DNA of 64,000 nucleotides from Hypericum androsaemum (GCA_963995505.1 OZ023196.1:10909106-10973105); one strand, 5' to 3'; counted from the stretch's first letter, positions 1 through 11,989 are shown. Notes: generated by a model not told the origin, from the sequence alone. A program made the numbers and translations.

Positions 1-2660
1 CTTAGTTTTAGTTTAAAGGTATCAATCCGTTGAAAATTGAAAAAATCCAGCCCAGCAATATTAAAAAGAAAAAGTTCACGTTGTAGTTTGGACATTTCAA
101 CTCTTTTATGTTGCGGTTTAAAACATAAAAATTAATTCCTAAGATTTGAAATTTGACACCTATAATAAAACCTGAGAAACTGATTTTATACATTTTAAAT
201 CACAAATGTATAAACAGAACAAATGACCCACAATCATATGAACTTCTTTTCTAGTTAGGCTGACAAATGGAACATGAGTGGACAATCCACATGGAAGATA
301 TAACATTCATCAAAATTTGATTCAAATTCGAATCAGTTCATATAAGTATGATTTATATTCTAAATCATATTAAAATAAATTGAACACAAATTATATTTTT
401 CATAGTTTAAATTCGGCTAATTATAATTATGTGGTACTGGGTCGGGTCCCACGGATGAACGTGACCGCACTTGCATGCACGCACGATGCATGTGCTTCCT
501 CTTCGCTCCACCTATCCCGCCGGAAACTGCCACCTCATCAACGACCAGTCTGATTCCGCATGCTTTGACCGAAATGCCCTTACAATAATTCAACGTCTAC
601 GGAATTTTATGGGGTTAATTAGTGAAGAAGGTTGGCATGTCATTTCGTTCATCGAGCCCATGTATGTGTACGTGACACCCAACATCTTATCACAAGGAGA
701 AGTAATTTAATTTTATGACAGTGAATGACCAACCAAGGAATTTCGGTGTTTGAATTAATCCAGGATTTAGTATATTCCAATCTTCAATGACCAAGTCAAT
801 TGAATATATATTTATCAACCTCAACCAAACACGATTGCTAGCTGTAATACCCCTGTGATTTGCAATAGATAAACTTTTTTTTGAAGGATTATTCGGTTCA
901 ATTATTTTTTAATTATTCAATAGTAAGAAAATTGTACTAGTTTTTTGATAAATGATCGATTTTTATTAATCAAAAGAAAGAAAAAAAGTATATTCATGTT
1001 CAAACCCGAAATGGGACTATCATACTCAAGCTATTATACAAGCCCATCTACGCAACACCTACGAGTTTGAGTATCCAAAACGGGAACCCAAGCTACTCTT
1101 TTGCACAAAATTGTGTGAGATTGCAGCACAGCTTCGAGAGAGTTCTTGTAGTTTAACCAAACTGTCTCAAGTTAAAGTACTTGGGAGCGCACAGCGTTAA
1201 ATGCTTGTCGAAAAAGTTTTTCCATCTTTCAAAAGACCTACTCAAATATGGATTATTTGCATAGTAGGTCGGATGCCATGAAAAAAATAGCCAATATTAT
1301 TTACATATATCAATTTGTGACTTTAACAATCTTGTTAACATTTGCATATCGTCATTTGTGAGTGTGGTGTATTAATTTAAAAGTGTAAAAAATATAATAA
1401 ATTATTATTTTAAAGTTTTAGATTGGATATAGAGATTCTAAAATGGTATTGAGATCAAGTTGATCACATGATATTGTCGTCCTCATACAACTCCATCTCA
1501 TTGCACGTTGGTGAAGTTAAATTCTATGCAAATTTCGAACCGATGGATTTTAGAGGCGCTTGTTGAGATTAACTTATCGATAGTTACGAGTGTGATGAAC
1601 TTATTCATAGGTATTTTTAAAACTATTTGTCTAATGCATGCAATTAAATAGTTGCACTTCCTGTTTAATTGGGTTATAATATAATAAGACAGAATAGTCG
1701 AATCAAATGAATCCCCATATCTTCAATTATTAGTCAAAGGTTTCAAGTCCATGTATAATGAGATTTCCCCATTAATTAAAGCTAAACAGATTGTCGATAC
1801 CTAGTTATAGGACTATAGCTAGCTAGTGAACCAGCTCTTTTAATTGAACATGTTCTATAGCTAATTCTGTCTTGTTCCCTTCACTGTTCATCTGGTCCTA
1901 TCTCTTTTGAAAGAAAAAGAAAATTGGCAATTCCAATATTTTTGGTAAAAACTCCATGGCTTCGCCTATTTACACAACTACTGTGTTTAAAAATATTAGA
2001 CCAAGCGATAGAGATTTCACAAATTGACACTCTATTATTTGAGTAAGTTTTAGGACTGAAATGCTCCAATTGTAACCAAGAAAAAAAATTTGATTTTAAA
2101 TTATATGTTGCAACAAATTAGAAACAATATATCAAAAAACTCATTTCCCGCTCTTGTAATATTTTTCATATTTTTTGATTTATTTTTACATTTTATAATA
2201 TAATTAAGGTGTATTTTTGTCTTAAAAATATTTAAAAAGTGTAGTTTTTTTAAAAGGTAAATATTTTACATCTGTCAAGATTTGAATTTTAGACCTGCTT
2301 GATAAATTACATTCCTTGTGTCGCTAGACTAAATACTCTTTGGCATTGAAAAAAAATTAATATCAACATGAGAAACCTCCGCCACTTGATAGATATTTTA
2401 AAATCACTTAATAATGAAGTGCAAATAAGCAAAACTGACTTGTAATCATATTTTTTCATTTTTTCATTTTTTCATTAATGGTTGCTTGGTGTGGGCACAA
2501 GCACATGTGCACTCCCCATTAGGAGTTTACGTATGTGGACACTTTTTCTTGCCTCACCGACACATGGATAACCGACACATGGATACCAGGATGCAAATTT
2601 GTTTTTATTAGTAAAATAGTGTGAATGCTTAAAAAATGTTGAAATAGTGTGATTACTGTA
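1..2660. other. AT-rich intergenic DNA, no gene seen
   Basis: No coding region or transposon boundary could be supported here. Short open frames exist (for example 471-710 on the plus strand) but have no start context, domain or recognisable family. A somewhat GC-richer patch lies at about 440-680. Old transposon sequence decayed beyond recognition by eye cannot be excluded. Confidence 0.6.
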
Positions 2661-2667
2661 TTAGAGC

Positions 2668-2823
2668 TGGATCTCAGGGAAAAAGACTATATTTGTGTCG
2701 GCGCAATATTTATATTTTTTTTGGAAAATGTATAATTTTATAAGTATGCAAAGAGAGTTTATGCATACATTGAATCCTCTCAAATCGTTAACCTCGTTAA
2801 AATTCAACCATAATAAAATTACG

Positions 2824-2878
<55 letters not shown>

Positions 2879-3030
2879 CACGTCTGCGACGAGTTCTTTA
2901 TTCAATATCAAAAGAGAAGAAAACATCAATTATGTGACTGTTCTTTAAAGATGGATCTCAGGGAAAAGGACTGTATTTGTGTCAGCGCAATATATATATA
3001 TTATAATCCAACATCAAAAGAGAAGAATAC
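2668..3030. repeat. Duplicated segment around an (AT)n tract
   Basis: A segment starting GGATCTCAGGGAAAAaGACT at about 2669 recurs at about 2951 with a few substitutions. The trailing part, ATCAAAAGAGAAGAAaACATC, also occurs twice (about 2908 and 3010). The pure AT-dinucleotide run at about 2826-2876 lies inside the first unit. The simplest reading is a tandem duplication whose first copy was lengthened by microsatellite expansion. Confidence 0.65.
2826..2876. repeat. (AT)n microsatellite
   Basis: An uninterrupted AT dinucleotide run of about 50 bases, likely to vary in length between individuals. The open frame that reads through it as YIYIYI is an artefact. Confidence 0.95.
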
Positions 3031-4078
3031 ATCTTTTTTTATTTAGGACGATTTGTTTTCAAAATATTTTGAAGCGCTATGAACATTTAGCGAGAAAATC
3101 GGTTTTTATAATTGAATTAACCATCTGCTAATAGTTAGATTTGATTAGAAATGTTTTTCATAGTTTTTTTTATCATTTTATTTAGTTATATGAACTTGGA
3201 TGTCGTTCAAAAGATCTATTTGGAAATTTTGTTATGTTTTGGGAATTTAGTTTAAAAAAATTATCAGAAAAGAAAGTATCCTGCGAAACAAGCATCGCAA
3301 AGTACAATGGTATCTAGTTGAATCGTGTTCGATGGTCCAATTATACATTTTCATCGCTTCTCTTTGAAGGAAAGAAAACAGTACGTCGATCATATTAACG
3401 TTGCCTTGGTATAATGTCAACGATTTTTTTTTGGTAAAAGTTTATCAAAAAATTTCGGATAACAAATTAACAAAATTTTCAAAATTGATAATTTTTTAAA
3501 TAAAATGTTAATTTTTTTACAATTCGTCAAGAATTTTGAAGAATGATAAATTGATGTTTCGGTAGAGAGGCAAAACGGGAAGAGAGACGCCTCCTCCACT
3601 AGAAAAGTGGAAAAATTCGACTATCCTTTTATCGTGCTAAGAGCAATTTCTCATTTAATTCGGTTTAGTCAGAGAGCATAAAAAATTCACTAAAATAGAA
3701 AGGCCTTCACCATTTTTTATTTACTTTATCCCATAGAGAAACAGTCACCACTAAAGTCCCAGTAAATAAGGAGTCTCATTATCTCTCCCATTTAGGAATA
3801 AGCAAATTGCGTCCTATTCCCAGCCACAATTTTTTCGCGGTTGAGTTTTGACGAGGTCAGCAGTTCTAATCTCATAAAAAAATGTACACTATTTAATTGT
3901 AAATGATATCATTAATAAAAAATTTTACTTATAAAAAAAAGCAAGTTGGTGTCCAATAACTGTTTTAAAAAAGTTTTGCCGACAGTACACCGGAAAAAGA
4001 AAAAACTAAGTGAATATTTTTAAGCAAGATGGCCTTACTTTAGGGCAGTTTTCCCATGATTTTTTTTATAATTGTGCA
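3031..4078. other. AT-rich intergenic DNA, no gene seen
   Basis: No coding, RNA or transposon feature could be supported. Runs of T and A are frequent. Confidence 0.55.
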
Positions 4079-4086
4079 AATTTGAA

Positions 4087-4312
4087 CAGGGACGGAGCCA
4101 AAAAATTTGGAGAGTGGGGGCAATATAATTTTTTGAGCCCGACTAACATATGATAAGTCGGTAATTAGCCATTCTGTTTTCGATTTTTAGGTTGATTAGT
4201 TTTTTAGTGGGATCAATTTTTAATTTTAGTGGGACATACATTAAAAATATACCTAATTATCAAACATAAAAAAATTAAGTGGGGGCAATTCCTTAACCTC
4301 CATCCGCCCCTG
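4087..4312 (-). mobile_element. hAT-type MITE, 226 bp
   Basis: The ends are CAGGGACGGAGCCA on the left and CATCCGCCCCTG on the right, an imperfect terminal inverted repeat (CAGGGrCGGA). A perfect 8-bp target duplication, AATTTGAA, flanks it at 4079-4086 and 4313-4320; 8 bp is the hAT hallmark. The interior matches both ends of the larger hAT element at 50313-53521, including the GTGGGGGCAATATAATTTTTT start and the stretch containing TTTTTAGGTTGATTA. It is therefore a deletion derivative of that family, with no coding capacity. The strand given follows the transposase strand of the larger relative. Confidence 0.92.
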
Positions 4313-4795
4313 AATTTGAAGCCAAAATTTTATTAAGTAAATACAAAAGTTTCTTACCATTTAGAATAATTCTTTTTAGTTAGTGCATATTAATTATATC
4401 GGTAAGAATGTTGTCAATTTTGCCTCACAATATTTCACCCTTGTTATTAAAGGACAAAGATGCACTCCTATATGCGATTTCAATAATACACTGATTTTTT
4501 AGAGTGTTTTCCATCCTAAATTGAGGTGCTCTCTCTGGTTACAACTTAAATGTAACTTACGAAAATGTGAACGAAATCTATGGAGAGGTAAGTTACAGAA
4601 ATTTTCACCCTAAAATTAGTTATGCCGTTGCAAAGTGTTGAAAACCCTAAAAGTTGTTGAAAAATGTAATTATGTATTCTGAATCATATTCACAAAAAAT
4701 GAAGGAGTTTGCAATAATAATAAAATTACGTAACTTTATGTTGCGTGAGTACAGTATTACACAAAACTGAACCTTGATTGGTTAGATGATACACT

Positions 4796-5130
4796 ACTTT
4801 TTTGAAGGAAGAAGCTAAAACCTCATTAATTAAATATGATAATCAAACAAAAGAAGTTTCTTGAGCTCATTTGGAGAATTTTGTATAACATTGCCAATTC
4901 AGTTCGCAAATTTACGGGCACTCCTTGGTATGTACAAAAGCTATAAATAGTGGTAATTTCAAAAGTGTTACTTGAATTTCTACGGCGTGGAGATCCAAAT
5001 TTCAATCAATATATGATGATTTGTTGGTAAGAAGTCCACAATCACCTTGCAATTCAAATCGATGATGAATTTGTTGAGGTCGTGGTATTGTTTCACGTAT
5101 GGAACAACCTCACGAATTTATGCAAATTTA
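4796..5130 (-). pseudogene. LINE RNase H / 3'-end relic
   Basis: Read on the minus strand, the segment gives a broken frame with FIIDLNCKVIVDFL followed by IPRSARKFANELA. This resembles the second half of the RNase H domain at the C-terminus of plant L1-type LINE ORF2, whose usual end is a 'hvyREANkvADaLA' motif. A 3' tail AATTAATGAGGTTTTAGC and an A run follow (plus-strand T run near 4800). Internal stops are present and nothing upstream of the domain is recognisable, so this is probably a 5'-truncated, old insertion. The match is from memory of the family. Confidence 0.5.
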
Positions 5131-5228
5131 ACGAAATAGTTTGGTTCAACCGGTGAAAATTAAAATATGATTCGATAGTGCTAGGATATTTATACTAAAA
5201 TTTAAAAAAATATACAAGGTTTTTGTTT

Positions 5229-5352
5229 TTTTGGTGGAAAAAATTTAGATAGGTTGGCCTAAATCCCCGGGATCTTGACGGTATTAGGATTCGATCCCTT
5301 CCAATTGAAACTTAAGAACGGATCCATTTCTATCCAGCCGCGCGTTGGTTAG
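5229..5352 (-). mobile_element. SINE (tRNA-type) with 13-bp TSD
   Basis: A roughly 124-bp body on the minus strand ends in an A-rich tail (plus-strand T run 5226-5232). It is flanked by a perfect 13-bp direct repeat, AAGGTTTTTGTTT, at 5216-5228 and 5353-5365, the left copy merging with the tail. The minus strand carries GATCGAATC (5289-5297), which fits the Pol III B-box consensus GWTCRANNC. About 39 nt upstream lies an A-box-like TGGATAGAAATGG (5324-5336). Length, internal promoter layout, tail and TSD together fit a plant SINE. The tail context (TTTCCACCAAAAAAA) resembles the 3' end of the LINE at 11677 (TTCCACCAAAAAAA). Confidence 0.8.
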
Positions 5353-5365
5353 AAGGTTTTTGTTT

Positions 5366-7860
5366 GATGCATATATTCTTTGATCCTATCATTGTCTTGT
5401 GCCCTAATTATGTACTCTAAAAAGGACAACATGTAAATAAGTGGGCCGCAAAACGTACGTATTATTGCAAGCCAGAATTCCTCACCGACGCACAAATTAA
5501 GATTTTATATCTTCTCATTTTTCAATAAACTCTGACATTTCCAATTTTGGTTAGCTTTACACTGCTTGGAAGCAGAGAGACGTTTTAGACTTCACGTAGT
5601 TTGGCCGTTACTCCACTTTGGTGATGCATAGAGCCTAACTCTTCAGTCCCCCAGCCACCATAAAACGTGTAGAAGGTTTTAAAAAATGTTTTTTCGTTGG
5701 AACATAAAATTATCAACAGATTTGTGACAAATATGTTTCGATAGAATAATTTTAAGAATTGATTAAAGTGATGAGAGACTTTGATTTTATTAAAAAAATT
5801 ATAGGTTTAATTTTTACGAATAAAAAAGATAACACTAAAAAAAATATTCGTAAATAGACTCGGACAGAAGACGATAATAAGCCCGAAGTCTTTTGCAAGG
5901 AAGGGGATTCAAAGAATGTGATTCAAGTTGGTTAAAAACGCAAAGATACTGCACGAGGAGGATTTGCCTTTTCGATGTTGAATTTTTTTAGTTCTCAATT
6001 TTATTTTTTTCTTTTTTTTCATAGGTAGTGGAGAAAAAAATAGAGTACTTTTCAAGTGATTGATCCAAAGAATGAACTCAAGTTAGTTGAGAAAAAGAGT
6101 TTGGGGTATTTGTACAAATGAATATTCATCATTTCTGTGGTTAGTTCACTTGAAAAGGTGTAGTGTCCAAATTTAAATAAATAAGTTTTATTTCAAATTG
6201 CCAGATCTTTTATTTTTTCCAATACAGTCTTAGTTTTCTTTCACTCCCCTAAAAAAATTATATAATTAAGCCAGGAAAAGCCTAGAATTAGCATGGTGGC
6301 ATTATTATTATTTTCTATTTTTCTTCATTACCAAGAAATTATATATTATTCGCACTGTGGCAATTATATATTGTCCTAAAAGGTATGGACTGTATTGAAA
6401 AGTTTGAATTCTTGCGTTTTGTTTGTGTCTAGGCCTTCTCCCGAAGTTACGGGCCTACGTCAAAAATCTACGCGGTATCTTATTTTGATTAGTTAAATAA
6501 AAATTAGACAAACTGACAGCGAATAAATTATTGACCTAACTGTTAACCATACAATTTTCTGAACTCGGAATTTCCGGTTAGAAAAACTCAATGAAAAAAT
6601 AAAGAAACAGAAAACTGGGATTTCTAAATAATGAACTTAACATATAAATTTTAAAAATTGAACAATATCTTTTTAAAAATTGAACAACAATCATTGGACA
6701 GCGAAAAACTTGTTAACATTCTTATATTTAAAAGATTCGAACTCGAAATTTTTGTAATTTAAACTATACCAACATCTGCCAAAGAACACTAGCTCTAATG
6801 ATATAAATGATGGATGTAATAGACCAAGGAACAACAATGGTTCTAATACTCGTCACGAAAAAAATCAACTCGTAAAAAAAAACAATACCAACATCTTCAC
6901 TAGTTGGATCATGTTGCCTTCTAAAAAAAATAGTCGGATCATGTTGTCGGTAAATCTAATTTATATCCAAATGGAATGTGAAACAAAAGAGTTTCGGGTA
7001 GGAAACAACTCTGACTTCTCCAGTGGTAAATATGTCCCTTTCTTATTACAAAGTCCCTCTGTTCTGGGTACAATAGAATTGGACATTTCCCATCAAATTA
7101 CGGAACCCAAGAAATGAAACTGATCCATTTAGGAGCCCACATATTTCAAACGAACTTATTTCGAGAAAAAGAACCTTCAAAAGGTTTTATTTCTTCTTGA
7201 ACAAAAAAAAAGGTTTTATTTTTCAAGAAACTACAAAAAAGTTAAAAGAAAAAAAAGACAGAGAAGGTGTGAAAAAAATAAATTATACCAAAAAAAAAAA
7301 CTAAACCCAAAAAAGGCCAATATGTTTCCCTTTTAATTCCCTCCTCAGAAAAAAAAAACACCGTCAAAAACCCAAATAATAACAATACCACTCCTACGCG
7401 GTTGAAACTTGAAACCCGTGAGAGGGAGGATGAGGAGGAGGTGTAATGGGACCCACAAATGTAATCGTCCTAATACAAAATGAGAAATTGGGATTTGCAA
7501 GAACAAAACAAAAAACAGAAGAAGAACACTTCAACATCAAGAAGGTTGGGAGAAGAGCAAAAAGAAAAAGTACCAAAAAATTAAAATTAAAAAGGAGAAA
7601 AACAAAACAAAAAAGAAGTGGTGAGTTACTTACTACTTAGTGGATCAACTATTAAAAGCGTTGTTATAATTTTTCAAAGAAATAGTTTGAAAAACTTTGT
7701 CAATTTTTTTTATTTAGAATTATTTGCTAACTTTAAAAAATATCACTAAATTAAAATTTAAATTAGTTGGTTCAATAATGTCTATATGATTTTAAAAAAA
7801 TAGCTAAAAACAGCTGGCAATAAATAACGAAGCTCACCTGCCATTTACATTACCCATCCC
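5366..7860. other. Intergenic DNA upstream of the GATA gene
   Basis: No gene is supported. The last 600 bases are A-rich and purine-rich on the plus strand (about 7200-7640), then switch to pyrimidine-rich before the GATA leader. Open frames at 7394-7576 (minus) and 7446-7640 (plus) are low-complexity Lys/Arg- or Pro-rich translations and are not called. Confidence 0.5.
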
Positions 7861-8003
7861 CCCCTCTCATCAAGCTCACTCTCCCTTCCTTTCCCTCCTT
7901 TTTTTTTTATCTCTCTCTCCCTCTCCTCTCCATTTCAAAACCCATCCCCTTGCAATTCCTCTTCATTTCTCCCCATTCTCCATCTCCACTACTTCTCTCC
8001 AAG
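7861..8003 (+). promoter_or_regulatory. CT-rich leader (probable 5'UTR) of the GATA gene
   Basis: A strongly pyrimidine-rich tract (CTCTCTCTCCCTCTCC and similar, 7857-8000) precedes a good splice donor, AAG|GTAACTTG, at 8003/8004. CT-rich initiator tracts are common at plant 5'UTRs. No clear TATA box could be placed just upstream. An alternative start driven by CTATAAAA at 8183-8190 cannot be ruled out. Confidence 0.5.
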
Positions 8004-8314
8004 GTAACTTGACTAATCCTCTAAGCCATTTCTCTTCATTAATTAAACTTTCCGGGTTTTAGTTAATTAAGTTCACTGCATTTTCTTTGGTTAATTAAGG
8101 CTCATCTATTAATTACCATCTCACCAAAGTAACTGTGAAAATTAATTTCCAAACGGCTTGTACACCTCCTTCTTCACCCCCTCTATAAAATTCTAAATGA
8201 CCCAAAATTTAGTATCCAATAAACAAAATTATACAATTAAAATTGTAACTCTGTCGCTCATTTGTGTTCACGTCATTTAATATTCCTACGTTTTCATTTA
8301 AAAACACTTTGCAG
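8004..8314 (+). other. Probable 5'UTR intron of the GATA gene
   Basis: The donor AAG|GTAACTTG and the acceptor ACTTTGCAG|GGCGC define a 311-bp AT-rich intron ending 38 bases before the start codon. A TATAAAA inside it (8184) might instead serve a shorter transcript. The intron is inferred from splice consensus only. Confidence 0.5.
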
Positions 8315-8352
8315 GGCGCTTGCTTTTTTTTTCTTCCCCACGAATTTTGGGA

Positions 8353-10135
8353 ATGGACCAAGCCAATTTCATGGACGAGATGGACTGCGGGAGCTTTTTT
8401 GACCACATCGACGACCTCATCGACTTCCCGGCGGACGATGTCGTCGAGGGTGTTTCAGCCGCCACCGCCACCACCACTTTCAATGAGACCAACCAGAACT
8501 ACGAGTTCCCAGGGTGTGATTGGTCCGGACAACGCGACTCTTCCGCATCCGACCTTTCCGCGGAGTTGTCAATTCCGGTGAGTTTCGATTGTTTTTTGGT
8601 TAGTGTCCGATAGTTAAGAGTCCAAGGGGTTTTCTTTTTTAAAATTGAGCCCAAAATTTATTTTCAACTCCGTTATAGTCATCTAATTCTGGTTTAATGG
8701 CTAATTATATACTATACGTCAAGACATAATTACTTAGTGCATAATTAATATAAATATAATTTCCCACGCAGTTCAAAATTTGCGTCATATTTCAAAAATC
8801 CTTTTTAATTAACCTAAACTCATAGGACAATTGACCCGGAGGATCTTGGTTCCGGTGAAGCAACGTCTTAAGACCGACACGTGTCGGTCACCGCATTGAA
8901 TTTCTTAATGGTCACGTCACATGTGATGGTGCCCTTCGAACTGCCAGCCTGGCATACGCGAGGCTTTTGAAAATCACTTCCCCGATTTTCGGTGGAGATA
9001 AAATTAAAACTGACCCTTGATTGTCGGCGATGAGGTGGAAATTTGTTTTTCTTTTTTCTAGTTTTTCTTCTTTTCCTGAATATTTTTTTCAACTCCTGGT
9101 CCTGGGCTTACATAATTTGCAATAATGGGCGTCACGTGGCTTGTCATGTGACTGCTTCACGTCACGTTGTTATCTCGTGCAAGTTGGGATTGGTTACAAT
9201 ATTTTGACTATTGATTTTTTAAAGTAAATTTGTGAATTGTAATTTTTCGGGAAGAAATAATTAAATTGAGGAGTGGAATATGATTTAAATTCAATTCCAA
9301 GTGGATTTCTATAAGAAGATTTGTGTGATTTGGCTCTTTTAATGATGTGGTTTGGCTTTTGCAGTATGAAGATATTGTTCAGTTGGAATGGCTGTCCAAC
9401 TTTGTGGAGGATTCCTTCTCTGGAGGAAGCCTCACAATGAAGAAGGAAGAGTGGTCCTCCCTCAACAAGGACTCATCTCATCATCCATTCCGCACCTCGA
9501 GCCCAGTCTCGGTGCTCGAGAGCAGCAGCTCCTGCACGGGCGAGAAGGCGTCGCCACGCAGCCCTGAAGTTGGTGCTCCTGGGAGGCGTGGACGTGCTCG
9601 TAGCAAGCGTCCGCGGCCTGCTACGTTCACTCCTCGCCCAGCAATGCAGCTGGTCTCGCCGACTTCGTCGCCTATGGCGAAGAGGCCTTTCGATGGTGAA
9701 GGGTTTGCTGAATCGAGACTGATCGTCAAAATTCGCAAACCAGTCGGGTTGGAGCAAAAGAAGACGAAGAAGATCAAGATAACAGTTCCTGCACCTACTG
9801 TTCAAAGTGACCAGGAATCGTCCCCTCAGCAAGTCAGGAAGTGTATGCATTGTGAGATAACCAAGACACCGCAGTGGAGGGCTGGTCCGATGGGCCCGAA
9901 GACCCTCTGCAATGCATGTGGCGTTCGCTTCAAGTCTGGCCGGCTTTTCCCCGAGTACCGGCCTGCAGCTAGTCCAACTTTCGTTCCTGCTCTGCACTCA
10001 AATTCCCATAAGAAAGTTCTGGAGATGAGAAACAAGGACGGTGAGAAAGTTATCGCTGCTGGAGGGGCTACAATGATAACAAAGTCGGAGGAGTTGATCC
10101 CGAACAGCGGCAGCATCCTGATGGATTACATGTAA
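8353..10135 (+). CDS. GATA-type zinc-finger transcription factor, two exons (8353-8577, 9365-10135)
   Basis: Predicted 331-residue nuclear DNA-binding protein that should recognise WGATAR-like sites. Exon 1 starts at ATG 8353 (MDQANFMDEMDC...) and ends at the GTGAGT donor at 8578; exon 2 begins after TTTTGCAG at 9364, and the join is in phase. The single class IV finger is C235-x2-C238-x18-C257-x2-C260 (CMHCEITKTPQWRAG... CNACGVRFKSGRL), followed by a basic tail with EYRPAASPTF. Acidic residues and DDLIDFP lie near the N-terminus, LEWLSNFVEDSFS opens exon 2, and a basic stretch at 148-160 (GRRGRARSKRPRP) plus QKKTKKIKI near 204-212 are likely nuclear-localisation signals. Length, C-x2-C-x18-C-x2-C spacing, finger near the C-terminus and the two-exon layout fit plant GATA subfamily I (the GATA4/5/9/12 type). 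No frame damage was seen. The exact orthologue is not assigned. Confidence 0.95.
8578..9364 (+). other. Intron of the GATA gene (787 bp)
   Basis: Bounded by CCG|GTGAGTTTCG and TTTTGCAG|TATGAA, phase 0. It contains an 18-bp perfect palindrome, GACCGACACGTGTCGGTC (8872-8889), and several more ACGT cores: GTCACGTCAC (8911), GTCACGTGGC (9131) and TCACGTCACGTTG (9157). These are typical bZIP/bHLH contact sites. Confidence 0.92.
8872..8889. promoter_or_regulatory. 18-bp palindromic G-box in GATA intron
   Basis: GACCGACACGTGTCGGTC equals its own reverse complement and centres on CACGTG, the G-box core bound by plant bZIP, bHLH (PIF-type) and BZR factors. The lower-identity ACGT motifs at 8911-9169 make it part of a cluster. 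Function is inferred from the motif only. Confidence 0.5.
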
Positions 10136-10560
10136 GAGAAGAAGCCAGAGATGGTCGTTGAACGAATCGTAGCCTCGACTTTGATTTTCATCTTACATTT
10201 TGCAGTCTTTACGGTATTCGGGTTATGCAGCATTTCATATCTTTCTTCATTGGTTTTGTACAGGGATGGAATGGTGGATTAGGCTGATTAGTTAACATGG
10301 ATCATAGCCAGTAGTGAAGGATTCTCAGAGAGAACTAAAAAGGGTTTAGAGAGCAGAATGGAAGCCTAAGGGTAGTAGAGGTTTTAGGTTCTTAGTTATG
10401 GCAGGTTTTAAGGTTGTCTCTTGTAATTCTTTTTGCCTCTTCCTTGTTCAAGGATATTCTTTTTGCAGTTTTATTTGTTTGTAGAAAAGTTCTAAGATGA
10501 GCACTGGATTTGATTTTACTTGTAATGCATAATTTTCCTATTGCTTAATTGTTCTCATGC
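10136..10560 (+). other. Probable 3'UTR of the GATA gene
   Basis: Starts after the TAA at 10133-10135. The segment is T-rich and ends with TTGTAATTC / TTGTAATGC-type near-upstream signals at about 10423 and 10522. The exact cleavage site cannot be fixed by eye. Confidence 0.45.
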
Positions 10561-11400
10561 TCCTCCAATTTTGCATTAAAAATAATTCCCTGTACTTTAG
10601 CCATATTTAAACCACTCTTATTTTGTGTTCTATGGTTCTCTCACAATTGTCTTTTCTATTTTCATTCGTAAGATTTGAACAAAATCACAAATTTTTTTCA
10701 TTTGTAAGACTTGAATAAAATTAAATCTCTTACTACTTAAATCAACTCTTTTTGATCTCAAGTTCAAGTCCTTATTGAAAGAATTTTGCCACTTTTCAAA
10801 AATTTTATCCGACTCAAAACTGAATAGGAGGACAATATTATCAGATACCTGGTAGTCTAGACCAAAAAATGTAGATTATTTAACTCATACCATAAAAAAA
10901 AGTAGATTGTTTAACCTTAAATCTTTACTACCCTTCAAGAGAACCTCAATCCTTTGCTTGCAATTGAAAAAGAAGAGAGGACCGTTGAAGAGCAGTTTTT
11001 AAGAGATTATTACTGATCCTGAGACAGGAATTCCGATAGTTTGGCCTAAGAAAAGGCTGGTCTGCAGGGCTTGTTGCTTGCAAAGATTGAAATGTACCTA
11101 AACGAACTAATCATTACAGCATTAGAAGTGATAATTACTCAAAGCATAGGGGACACATGACCATACAAATGTAATCATTATTACTGGAACCTTAAGCTTG
11201 TAATGATGAGAGTACAACTGATATCTTTTTTCTATTTTATCTTTACAAAGACTAGAATCGTGTTTGAAAAACTAGAGAAAATAATTAAAATTTTCGTATC
11301 TGGCCCAAAATTTTAAAACAATAAACAGATAAATTTTTAACACTTACAAATAAGGCACAATGCATATAACTAACAAAGTAATAATTTCAGTACGCTTTTT
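10561..11400. other. Intergenic DNA, nothing recognised
   Basis: AT-rich sequence without a supportable gene or transposon boundary. Confidence 0.5.
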
Positions 11401-11402
11401 CA

Positions 11403-11560
11403 AACAAAACTTTTTTTAAGGTAAAATTTTCATTATAAAAGGAAAGGAATAATTTTAGTATTTAGAAAACATGACCCTCCTGATGAACCCCGTCCTACAT
11501 CAGAGAACCCCAAAATTTACAGCTCCTTATACGCCTCCATAAAAAACAAACTTATTTTTT
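11403..11560 (-). repeat. Possible LINE 3'-tail relic
   Basis: On the minus strand the segment ends ...TATAATGAAAATTTTACCTTAAAAAAA (the plus-strand T run near 11408), the type of 3' tail left by plant non-LTR elements. Upstream of it no domain is recognisable. Weak evidence. Confidence 0.3.
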
Positions 11561-11989
11561 TACTAGGCCAAATTCGCACAGACATAGGCTTGAACACTTG
11601 GCTTCACATCCCGTGAAATGGAGCGTCATGGTCTGTAGATCGTAATTGCTTTGAATACATTTGTCAAAACACTTAGTTTTTTTGGTGGAAGTAGAGGGGC
11701 AAAGACCCCTAAATATATATAAGTAAAATGGCTAAATACAACCTACTAAGTGCAAGGTCCCCTCTCGGTTTCTTGTGAGGTTCCGACCGCCGGCCTCGTC
11801 AAAACCCTATCACGAGAAAACCCAGTGAAAAAAATCCGTGATAGGGAAAGAGTACCTCGAGAAGGAAAGTCCCCCCTTGACGTTTGGTATATCGCATAAC
11901 CTGGCCTTGCACCGTATCACTAGGTAATACAACTCGGAAAAGAGGATCTCCCCTAGGCTCAGCGCCATCAACTACTCTAGACATACGAG

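Noticed and set aside
471..710. 79-codon plus-strand open frame
   Set aside because: No domain, no family resemblance, no promoter context; such lengths occur by chance.
7394..7640. Overlapping Lys/Arg-rich and Pro/Phe-rich frames upstream of the GATA gene
   Set aside because: Low-complexity translation of a purine-rich tract.
8183..8190. CTATAAAA as the main GATA promoter TATA box
   Set aside because: It lies inside the probable 5'UTR intron; possible alternative start, but CT-rich leader plus donor upstream fit better.
9473..9997. 174-codon minus-strand frame opposite GATA exon 2
   Set aside because: Shadow of the GC-rich coding exon; the plus strand has the zinc finger and splice sites.
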